A stretch of DNA of 64,000 bases from Stenotrophomonas rhizophila (GTDB lineage Bacteria; Pseudomonadota; Gammaproteobacteria; Xanthomonadales; Xanthomonadaceae), in the NCBI RefSeq assembly GCF_007667275.1, contig NZ_VDQT01000003.1, positions 248,001-312,000 on the forward strand, in the 5' to 3' direction. The position numbers were made by a program, and so were the translations under genes. This document shows positions 48,677-56,178 of the stretch, piece after piece. Every line of letters starts with the position of its first letter. Position 1 is the first letter of the stretch. The notes beneath the pieces were generated by a model. The model did not search any database. It worked only from the letters and a program-made list of their open reading frames with translations, and was not told the origin of the DNA.

Positions 48677-51600
48677 ATGTCTGTCAACGAAGAAACCTCC
48701 CACGAACAGCCCGAGCCCGAGCCGGACGGCCCCATCAACGAGGGCGCGTCCACCTACTCCAATGCGCAGAATTTCCTCAGCCACCTGCAGACCGGGGTGG
48801 ACGTGCGCACTGGCGACTTCACCTGCGCCATGAGCCTGCCAGCGCTCGAGGCCAACCGCCTGCAGGGGCCAACAGTACAGCTCGGGTTGGGCTTCAATTC
48901 GCACCAGCGCGATGATCTTGGCTACGGAATCGGCTGGGCATTGACCGGTATCACCACCTACCAACCGTCGACCAAGATGCTGGTGCTTTCCACGGGCGAA
49001 CGCTTCGTCGCGGATCAGACGCTGGGCGAATTTACGTTCAAGGACCGGAAGCTGGTGACCTTCCACATGGGTCGTGTCGAGGGGACCAACCATGAATACC
49101 TGGTCACGCACAAGAACGGTGTCATCGAGCGGCTGTCGACCTTGAATGGGGTGTCCAGGACCGCAGTGCCAGTGGAGATCCGATCGCCGGATGGGCGTCG
49201 TGTATCCCTGACCTTCACCCTGGCGCAAGCGCCGCGACTGGTGTCGGTATCAGACGAGAACGGGCTCCTGTTGTCGATCGAGCGCTCGTCCAACTTCGTC
49301 AATGTGACCCTGCATCCGGAGAGCGACCAGCCTTTGGAGTTTTCGTTGTCCCAGGTCAGCAAGAAATTGAGCCGGTTGCGCCTGCCCCCTGCGCTGGGCG
49401 ATGTGGGATGGACCTTCACCTACAAGGAGATTGGCGAGTTCCAACACGTGACCCACATTCTGTTGCCTACGGGCGGTGAGGAGACGGTGACCTACACCGA
49501 GGCGGGACACGAATGCCTGCCGGGCGCGCCTACCACGCACGTGCCCTACGTGCGCGTGCATACCCGCACCCCGGGATTTGCACAGCCTCCCATCGTGACC
49601 ACCTATGAGTACAGCCCCCGCAACTACCTGGGTCATCGCTCAGGCCTGCAATGGCGGCCAAACGAGGACAACCTGTACCTCATGACTGCCGCGAATGGCA
49701 AGGACTACCGCTACGACTGCACCGCGACCATGCGGATGAAGGTCGACGACGTGGAGGTGGAGCGCACCGTCAAGTCGGAGTTCAATCGCCTGCACCTGCT
49801 GGTGAGTGAGGTAACCACCCAGGACAAGTGCGTGCTGGAGAAGGTCACCCACTACCATGACGATCCCACCAAGTCCTTCAAGGACCAGGTCCCTTACTTC
49901 CAGCTGCCGCGCGAGACCATTACCCGCTGGTACCGGGAGGTGGAAGGAAGCCCTGAGCGAGTAGAAACCGTTACCACGGACTACGACGACAACGGCAACC
50001 TGATCAAGCAGGTCGACGAAACCGGTCTGACCGAAGACCGCACCTATTACGACCCTGAGGGCGAAGACGGCTGTCCGCGCGATCCGCTGGGGATGGTCCG
50101 CTCGCTGAAGCAACTGACCGCGATCCCGATGGCAGGACGCTCGGAGGGTGCGGCCACGGTGGTCACCCAGTACCGTTACGAAGCCATGCCCTCCAAGGTG
50201 GACGGCGACCCGGGCTACCTGGTGCTGGTGAACGAGAAGAAGGTGGCGAAGGAGGCCGGCGGGGACGTGGACCTCGGCACCACCCAGACCGAGTACATCG
50301 ACGACGTCGACAGCGATGCGCACGGTCGCGTGCTGCGCGAGACCAGCACGTTGAACGGGCATGACTCGAAGGTGGAGTACACCTACACCGTGGACGAAGC
50401 CGCGTCGACGCTGCGGATCGACACCGTGTACACCGGGCACGACGACTTCACGCGCACGGCCACTGAAACCCAGTCGCTGCTCAGCGGGCTGACCCTGCAT
50501 GAAGAAGAGTCCGGCAGCGCCATCGAGTACACGTTCGACGTCCTGGGGCGCGTGACGTCGCAGACCGCGGCACCCGGCGCCCCCCCCTTCGAAGCCACGC
50601 GGCGCTTTGACTACGTACTGGCCACGAAGAAGGGCGATCCAGTCTCGATCACCACCACCGAAGTAACCGGCGGCCGGGCGGTCGCGCATCTGGACGGCCT
50701 GGGGCGCGAGGTCCGTGGCGAGGTCGAAGACGTGGACGTGGCCCCGGATACCTTCCGCGAGGTCTGGACCAAGACCTACAACGCGTTCGGTGAACTGGTC
50801 GCCCAGACCCATACCGACTGGGTGGACGGCGTGAAGCGCGCCACGCTCACCACGCAGTACGTGTATGACGCCTGGGGCCAGCAGTGCGCGACGCTGCACC
50901 CGGATGGCACCAAAGACATCATCGATGCCGATCCGGTGGCGTTGACCGAAACCACGTGGGTCGAAGACGCCGCTGGCAACCCGTCGGCGCGGACCAGGGC
51001 CTATGGCACAGTGTTCGGCAAGCCCGACAAAATCGAGTACCTGGACGCGGCGGGCAAGGTGAAGGGGACCGAGTCGTTCGTCTACGATGGCATCGGTCGC
51101 TGCGTGGAGTCCACCGACCGGCGCGGTTACAAGACCTTCTACACGTTCGACGCGTTCGACCGGGTGGTCAGCAGCACGCTCACCGATGCCGCGGTGGTCG
51201 ATACCTGTTACGCCGAACACAGTGGCGACGAGCTGCCGGTGGAGATCGGCATCACCCATGCCAGCCTGGGGGGGCGGCTGCTGCTCGGCACGCAGACCTT
51301 CGACGGCCTGTCGCGGCGGCGCACCTACACGGTCGGCGGGCGCACGGTGACCTTCGAGTACGATCCCGGCGTACTGCAGCCGAAATCGATGACCACGCCG
51401 CTCGACGAAGTGGTCACCTACGCCTACGAGCCCAAGCTGGGCATGCAGCTGACGCTGATGAAGGCGGAGAACGAGTCGCACTTCGAGTACAACCCGAAGA
51501 ACGCGCAGCTGACCCACACCGTCCGCGATGGGCTGGAGCGCACGCTGGAATACTACGCCTCGGGCCTGCTCAAGATCGAGCGCTGGAAGAACGAAACCGG

Positions 51601-52333
51601 GCAGGAGCGCTCGGCCACCCATCGCCACTCGCTGCTGGGCGCCTCGCAGTCCTACACCAACGTGTTCGGGGTGGAGCAGGTGATCACCCACGATGCGCTC
51701 GACCGTCCGTGGAAGCTGGCGCATGGCAACCTCAGCGCTGAATTGACCTACGACAGTTTCGGGCGCGTGCACAGGATCGATACGCGCGAGGGCCTGCAGT
51801 CGATGCTGACCGATATCGTGTTCGATGACTTCGGTCGTGAAACCAGTCGCACCTTCACCGCGGTGGCGGGCGGCAAGTCGGTCATCCAGCTGCTGGGAAT
51901 GCGCTACGACCACAGCGGACGGCTGGAGCGGCGCAAGCTGGTACAAGGGGACGATGTGCTGCGCCAGGAGGAGTTCACCTATGACGAGCGCGGGCGCCTG
52001 GTCAATTACCTCTGTTCGGGCAGCCAGCCGCCGCTGGATCCGTGGGGCAAACCGATCGGTCGGCAGCAGTTCCAGTTCGATGCGTTCGACCGCATCCGCA
52101 GCATCACCACGCGCTTCCCTGGCGGCTCGAATGTCACCCGCTACGACTATGAGGAAACCGATCCCGCCCAGCTCACCCGGATCGTGCACAGCCACCGCGA
52201 TTACCCGAGCGACCTGCACGACCTCAAGTGGGACGGCGCCGGGCGGATGGTGCGTGACGAACGCGGGCGCACGCTGAAGTGGAACAGCCAGAACCAGCTG
52301 ATTGAAGTCGCCGCGCCGACGGTCGGGCGGTGA
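48677..52333 (+). CDS. RHS/YD-repeat shell protein lacking the RHS core
   Basis: A 1218-residue protein built mainly of YD repeats, for example YDDNGNLIKQVDETG, YDGIGRCVESTDRRG, YDSFGRVHRI, YDHSGRLERRKL and YDERGRLVNYL. The N-terminal part (YSNAQNFLSHLQTGVDVRTG, LQLGFN-like GLGFNSHQRDD) resembles the SpvB/TcB-type start of Pseudomonas RHS proteins. It has no PAAR domain and no signal peptide. It stops at WNSQNQLIEVAAPTVGR, before the RHS-associated core and variable tip that usually close the shell. The next gene starts 4 nt later in another frame with that missing part. ATG 48677 has GGAG 6 nt upstream. Confidence 0.88.
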   Translation: MSVNEETSHEQPEPEPDGPINEGASTYSNAQNFLSHLQTGVDVRTGDFTCAMSLPALEANRLQGPTVQLGLGFNSHQRDDLGYGIGWALTGITTYQPSTKMLVLSTGERFVADQTLGEFTFKDRKLVTFHMGRVEGTNHEYLVTHKNGVIERLSTLNGVSRTAVPVEIRSPDGRRVSLTFTLAQAPRLVSVSDENGLLLSIERSSNFVNVTLHPESDQPLEFSLSQVSKKLSRLRLPPALGDVGWTFTYKEIGEFQHVTHILLPTGGEETVTYTEAGHECLPGAPTTHVPYVRVHTRTPGFAQPPIVTTYEYSPRNYLGHRSGLQWRPNEDNLYLMTAANGKDYRYDCTATMRMKVDDVEVERTVKSEFNRLHLLVSEVTTQDKCVLEKVTHYHDDPTKSFKDQVPYFQLPRETITRWYREVEGSPERVETVTTDYDDNGNLIKQVDETGLTEDRTYYDPEGEDGCPRDPLGMVRSLKQLTAIPMAGRSEGAATVVTQYRYEAMPSKVDGDPGYLVLVNEKKVAKEAGGDVDLGTTQTEYIDDVDSDAHGRVLRETSTLNGHDSKVEYTYTVDEAASTLRIDTVYTGHDDFTRTATETQSLLSGLTLHEEESGSAIEYTFDVLGRVTSQTAAPGAPPFEATRRFDYVLATKKGDPVSITTTEVTGGRAVAHLDGLGREVRGEVEDVDVAPDTFREVWTKTYNAFGELVAQTHTDWVDGVKRATLTTQYVYDAWGQQCATLHPDGTKDIIDADPVALTETTWVEDAAGNPSARTRAYGTVFGKPDKIEYLDAAGKVKGTESFVYDGIGRCVESTDRRGYKTFYTFDAFDRVVSSTLTDAAVVDTCYAEHSGDELPVEIGITHASLGGRLLLGTQTFDGLSRRRTYTVGGRTVTFEYDPGVLQPKSMTTPLDEVVTYAYEPKLGMQLTLMKAENESHFEYNPKNAQLTHTVRDGLERTLEYYASGLLKIERWKNETGQERSATHRHSLLGASQSYTNVFGVEQVITHDALDRPWKLAHGNLSAELTYDSFGRVHRIDTREGLQSMLTDIVFDDFGRETSRTFTAVAGGKSVIQLLGMRYDHSGRLERRKLVQGDDVLRQEEFTYDERGRLVNYLCSGSQPPLDPWGKPIGRQQFQFDAFDRIRSITTRFPGGSNVTRYDYEETDPAQLTRIVHSHRDYPSDLHDLKWDGAGRMVRDERGRTLKWNSQNQLIEVAAPTVGR

Positions 52334-52337
52334 GCCA

Positions 52338-53798
52338 ATGACTACGTACGCCCTTCAGCCCACACCGCGCCTGCTCCAGCGCTATGGCTATGACGCGGCT
52401 GGCGACTGGGTGCGCCTGTCGCATGACGGCGGCACGCACTGGCGCTTCTGGCGGGGCGGACAGGTGGTCAACGAGGAGCGGGAAACCGATAGCGCCGACG
52501 ACCCGGTGCAGGTGACCTGGGTGGCCGGCGCGGCGAGCACGCTGGCCGAGCAGGTCGCGGCTCCCGGCGCGCGCACGACGCTGCTGTCCAGCGCTCCCGG
52601 CGGCTCGGTACTGCTCGAAGCCGATACCGAGGTGCGTGCGATCCGCTACGCGCCGCAGGGCCATCGTGACCACACCTCGGCCCTGGCCACGCCGGGGTTC
52701 AACGGCGAATGGTTCGATATCGGTTCGGGATGTTATCTGTTGGGACGCGGCCACCACCGCCCGTACAGCCCGACCCTGGGCATCTTCCTGGCGGCCGATA
52801 CGGCCAGCCCGTTCGGGGCAGGCGGGTTGAACACGTTGGCGTACTGCGCCGGCGATCCGATCAACCGCAGCGACCCGAGCGGACATTTCTGGAAATGGAT
52901 CGGCATGGCCCTGGCCGCCGTGGCGGCGGTGGCCAGCCTGGGCACGCTTGCGGTGATCGGTGTCACAGCGTCTGCGGTGATCGGCGCCACCCTGGGCGTG
53001 GTCGGCTTTGGCGTGGAGGTCGCGGCAGCCGTGGTGAAGGACGAAACCGCGTCCTCGGTGCTGGGCTTCGTGGGGCTCGGGATCGGTGCGGCGGGGATGG
53101 TGGCGGCAGGCCCGGCCCTGGTCAAGTCGGCAATGAAGCTGGGCCAGAAGGTCGCTCGATTGAGCCGCAATGTCAGCGGTGCCCGCGCCATTGGCGGGTC
53201 CGGCAGCAGCGCCTCCAAGGCGGGGGCGAGCTTGGCCAAGAAGGCTGGCGGAATGGACATCGCCACCCAGTACGGTGCGTCCAGGGTGGAATACACCGTG
53301 AAGGTGATACACAACAGCACGCCCAGCCGCTTCGCCAACGAAACGGCGCGCGCACTCGGGCGCGCCCGCGGCTACCCGCTCCTGAGCGAGCTGTCGGCGT
53401 ATGGACGCAGCAATGCGCGGGCCAATGCGCGGGCCTGGCTGGGGCAGGCGGGCAGGCGCGCAGACCTGTTTGATTTCACCGTTGACGAAGGCCTGACCTC
53501 GGTTCAGCTGGGACCCGACACGGTGCTGGCGCGCTGGAACCCCAATCCGCCCCGCGTCGGCGCAGCACGCGCACCGGCCGCACCGGCAGCACGTGCAGCC
53601 CCGCAGCAACACGAGATACCGGTCAACATCCGGCCCTACAGCCGGCATGCCACCGGCTGGAACGAAGTCCCGCCGGCTTACACGGACCCGAATTTCGTGC
53701 ATTCCATGCCGCAGTCGCCTGGCAACGCGCCGGGCCTTCCACCCGCGTACCCGGACGGCCCGCCGCCGCCCTATAGCCGGAACGAGTTCCAGTTCTGA
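52338..53798 (+). CDS. Short RHS-core protein (tip module) with PPxY tail
   Basis: A 486-residue protein that opens with one YD unit (YGYDAAGDWVRLS, residues 16-28) and HWRFWRGGQVVNE, then the RHS core (FNGEWFDIGSGCYLLGRGHH, then AYCAGDPINRSDPSGHFWKW, about 121-187), then a Gly/Ala-rich hydrophobic segment (about 188-265). The remaining ~220 residues are unlike known domains to me and end in three PPxY motifs at 445-448, 468-471 and 476-479. It starts 4 nt after the shell gene in another frame. The clean own start and the two other proteins with the same start point argue against a simple frameshift. Confidence 0.85.
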   Translation: MTTYALQPTPRLLQRYGYDAAGDWVRLSHDGGTHWRFWRGGQVVNEERETDSADDPVQVTWVAGAASTLAEQVAAPGARTTLLSSAPGGSVLLEADTEVRAIRYAPQGHRDHTSALATPGFNGEWFDIGSGCYLLGRGHHRPYSPTLGIFLAADTASPFGAGGLNTLAYCAGDPINRSDPSGHFWKWIGMALAAVAAVASLGTLAVIGVTASAVIGATLGVVGFGVEVAAAVVKDETASSVLGFVGLGIGAAGMVAAGPALVKSAMKLGQKVARLSRNVSGARAIGGSGSSASKAGASLAKKAGGMDIATQYGASRVEYTVKVIHNSTPSRFANETARALGRARGYPLLSELSAYGRSNARANARAWLGQAGRRADLFDFTVDEGLTSVQLGPDTVLARWNPNPPRVGAARAPAAPAARAAPQQHEIPVNIRPYSRHATGWNEVPPAYTDPNFVHSMPQSPGNAPGLPPAYPDGPPPPYSRNEFQF

Positions 53799-53835
53799 CT
53801 GGTCCCTTCCCGATTCACCCCGACGGAGCAGGCGC

Positions 53836-55272
53836 ATGGCACGGCAAACCTATGGATATGACGCCCTCGGTCTATGGGTGCGGCTGTCCACTCCGGACCG
53901 GACGCACTGGCGCTACTGGCGGGCCGGGCGGGTGGTCAATGAGCTGCGCGCCGCGAACGATGGTGGCGGCGACGTCGAGGTGACCTGGCTGATGGCCGCC
54001 GACGGCGCGGTGGCCGAGCAGGTGGCGGGGCCCGGCGAACGCTCGACCCTGCTGGCCAGCGCGCCCGGCGGCTCGGTCCTGCTGGAGGCCGATACCGACG
54101 TGCGCCCGGTCGCCTACGCGCCGCATGGCCACCGCGACGAAACAGCTGCGCTCGCCACGCCCGCGTTCAACGGTGAATGGCGCGATGCCGGATCGGGTTG
54201 CTACCTGCTGGGCCCCGGCCACCATCGTCCCTACAGCACCACGCTGGGCATCTTCCTTGCGCCGGATACCGCGAGTCCATTCGAGGCCGGTGGCCTCAAC
54301 ACGCTGGCCTACTGCGTTGGTGATCCGATCAATCTGTCAGATCCCAGCGGGCATTTCTGGAAATGGATCGTCGCCGGGGTCGGGCTTGCCCTGGGCATTG
54401 CCGTTACGGTGGCCAGTTTTGGCGCGGCCAGTGCGGCGGTGGGCGCGATGGCGGCCGGCGGCATCGCCGCGCTGACCAAATCGGGTGCCGCGGCCATCGC
54501 CGGGACCGCACTGGGGGCGCTTTCGGTGGGCGCCGAAGTCGGTGCCATGGCGGCGGGTGCCGCGGGCGACCACAAAACCGCCGCCATCCTGGGGTTTGTC
54601 GGCCTGGGCCTGGGTATTGCCGGCACCGCGCCGGCCGTTGCCAAGGTGGCGATGAAGGGCGCCGCCCGCTTCATGCGCTTCGCCCAGAAAGCGATGAGCA
54701 GCCGGTCCACCGCGGCGCCGCTGCGGGTGGTCGCCGCGGGAGGGCGGGGGCCGAAGGCGGCCATTTCGTCCGCAGCGCAGGCGGCCGCGCCTTCGCCGCC
54801 GCCCTCGGCGGCCTCCTGGTACGCGGCCAAGGCGCCCTATATGAGCAAATCGTCGCGAACCTTTACGACGTACCCGGTCTCGACCTCCAGCGCGCGGCCG
54901 GCGGGTGGCCGTCCTGCGTTCCAGCGGCAGATGGGGGTCCATCCCGATGGCAGCGACGCCGCGGCGGGCAACGCGGTCATCGACGAGCTGGCGGAGATTT
55001 CAGCCATGCGGAACTGGACGGCTCCCCCCCTCAAGCAGTATCCGTCCCCTGCCTACACCACCGGGCACCTTCCGAGCGGCGACGGCGCACGCAGGCTGGT
55101 GGACGTGGAGGGGCATCTGTCCGTGATGGAAGCCATGGTGCCCAGCCAGCCCAACTGGATCCAACGCCAGATCCGCAGCTTCAGGAGTGCATGGAGCAAC
55201 TGGAGGGATCGACCGCCGAGCTATGCGAGTGCAACGGCCCCACCGAGCTACCAGTCCCTGTTTGGCGGATGA
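53836..55272 (+). CDS. Second short RHS-core protein (tip module) with PPxY tail
   Basis: A 478-residue paralogue of the preceding protein over the YD unit (YGYDALGLWVRLS) and RHS core (FNGEWRDAGSGCYLLGPGHH, then YCVGDPINLSDPSGHFWKW, residues 111-177). A strongly hydrophobic Ala/Gly segment follows (about 178-270). The C-terminal part differs from both other tips and ends with PPSY at 460-463 and 469-472. GGAG lies 7 nt before the ATG, 37 nt after the first tip gene. No gene resembling an immunity protein lies between or after the tips. Confidence 0.85.
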   Translation: MARQTYGYDALGLWVRLSTPDRTHWRYWRAGRVVNELRAANDGGGDVEVTWLMAADGAVAEQVAGPGERSTLLASAPGGSVLLEADTDVRPVAYAPHGHRDETAALATPAFNGEWRDAGSGCYLLGPGHHRPYSTTLGIFLAPDTASPFEAGGLNTLAYCVGDPINLSDPSGHFWKWIVAGVGLALGIAVTVASFGAASAAVGAMAAGGIAALTKSGAAAIAGTALGALSVGAEVGAMAAGAAGDHKTAAILGFVGLGLGIAGTAPAVAKVAMKGAARFMRFAQKAMSSRSTAAPLRVVAAGGRGPKAAISSAAQAAAPSPPPSAASWYAAKAPYMSKSSRTFTTYPVSTSSARPAGGRPAFQRQMGVHPDGSDAAAGNAVIDELAEISAMRNWTAPPLKQYPSPAYTTGHLPSGDGARRLVDVEGHLSVMEAMVPSQPNWIQRQIRSFRSAWSNWRDRPPSYASATAPPSYQSLFGG

Positions 55273-55316
55273 TCCTGAACGGTCCTGTCCGGTCCGACGT
55301 GGTCCGGGAGGCCTGA

Positions 55317-55345
55317 AGCCGTTGCACCAGCGCGGTGCAACGGCT
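55317..55345. promoter_or_regulatory. 12-bp-stem palindrome overlapping the rimP promoter
   Basis: AGCCGTTGCACC-AGCGC-GGTGCAACGGCT, a perfect 12-bp inverted repeat with a 5-nt centre. It covers the -35 box and spacer of the promoter at 55322-55350, as an operator would. It could also form a hairpin ending the RHS transcript, but has no T-run. Confidence 0.6.
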
Positions 55346-55350
55346 ATCAT
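55322..55350 (+). promoter_or_regulatory. Sigma-70-type promoter for rimP-nusA-infB
   Basis: TTGCAC (55322-55327) and TATCAT (55345-55350) with exactly 17 nt between. Transcription from about 55357 would give a ~224-nt leader before rimP. Confidence 0.65.
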
Positions 55351-55363
55351 CCACGGCTTAGCG

Positions 55364-55517
55364 GACTACCTGACAGGACCCATTCTCCGGAATGCGGACC
55401 GTCCCGCGACCGGCTTCCGGGCCGTGCGACTTCCCACCAGGTAGTCGTGACCCCCCGGAAGGCTGGCCATCCAGCATGACCGGAGTCGTTCCGGACTAGG
55501 GGCCCAGCGGGCCCTTT
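55364..55517 (+). promoter_or_regulatory. Structured 5' leader of the rimP operon
   Basis: GACTACCTG (55364-55372) pairs perfectly with CAGGTAGTC (55438-55446), enclosing CATTC-TCCG-GAATG (55381-55394) and CGGC-TTCCGG-GCCG (55411-55424). Then come GCTGG-CCAT-CCAGC (55462-55475), CCGGA-GTCGT-TCCGG (55480-55494) and GGGCCC-AGC-GGGCCC with a short T-run (55500-55517), which could attenuate. Leaders with attenuators precede rimP-nusA in E. coli relatives; a similar role here is inferred. Confidence 0.55.
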
Positions 55518-55580
55518 GTTGTTTCCGGGCCCCAGGGCGCAAGCCGGGGCAGCACCTCTTTCAATGAATCAAGGCAGACT

Positions 55581-56171
55581 GTGAGCGACAAGCCAACCGA
55601 AATCGCGAATCTGCTCGCCCCCACCGTTCAGTCGCTGGGTCTCGAGCTGCTGGGTGTGGAGTACCTGACCGCCCCGGGTGGCGCAACCCTGCGCCTGTAC
55701 ATCGACGTGCCGCTGGCCGAGCAGCCCGCGCGCGTCGTCAACATCGACGACTGCGAGCGCGTGAGCCGCGAAGTGTCGGCCCAGCTGGACGTGGAAGACC
55801 CGATCACCGCCAATTACACCCTGGAAGTGTCCTCGCCGGGCGTGGACCGCCCGCTGTTCACCTTCGAGCACTTCGAACGTGCCGTCGGCGAATCCGCCAA
55901 GGTCACCCTGAAGCTGCCGCAGGACGGCCGTCGTCGCCTGCAGGGCGAAATCCTCGGCGTCGATGCCGAACAGAACACGGTCACTTTCAAGGTCGACAAT
56001 TCACCGTTCACCGCCGACGTCGAGAATATCGAGAAGGCACGCATCATGCCGGACTGGGCCGCCCTTGGCCTGGCTCCGACCAAACCGACTGGCCCGGCAC
56101 CCAAGCAGGGTGGCAAGGCGAACAAGAAACCATCCAACGAGCCGGCGGCCAAGAAGCCGCGCGCGGAGTGA
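55581..56171 (+). CDS. rimP: Ribosome maturation factor RimP
   Basis: Factor needed for maturation of the 30S subunit. The 196-residue product has the N-terminal domain ([24 protein letters not shown]) and the SH3-like C-terminal domain with [19 protein letters not shown] Lys/Pro/Ala tail makes it longer than E. coli RimP (about 150). It starts with GTG 55581 after the structured leader and is followed after 7 nt by nusA. Confidence 0.95.
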   Translation: MSDKPTEIANLLAPTVQSLGLELLGVEYLTAPGGATLRLYIDVPLAEQPARVVNIDDCERVSREVSAQLDVEDPITANYTLEVSSPGVDRPLFTFEHFERAVGESAKVTLKLPQDGRRRLQGEILGVDAEQNTVTFKVDNSPFTADVENIEKARIMPDWAALGLAPTKPTGPAPKQGGKANKKPSNEPAAKKPRAE

Positions 56172-56178
56172 GCCAACA

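Noticed and set aside
52300..52345. Frameshift between the RHS shell and the first tip gene
   Set aside because: Considered seriously because the frames differ and the gap is 4 nt. The other two tip genes start at the same protein position with their own start codons and ribosome-binding sites, so a true gene split is more likely.
55317..55345. Intrinsic terminator of the RHS operon
   Set aside because: The stem is strong but is followed by ATCATCC rather than a T-run, and the -10 box abuts it; an operator reading fits better.
45811..55580. Prophage or integrative element with att sites
   Set aside because: No integrase, phage structural gene or repeat of the tRNA 3' end was found near the rimP side.
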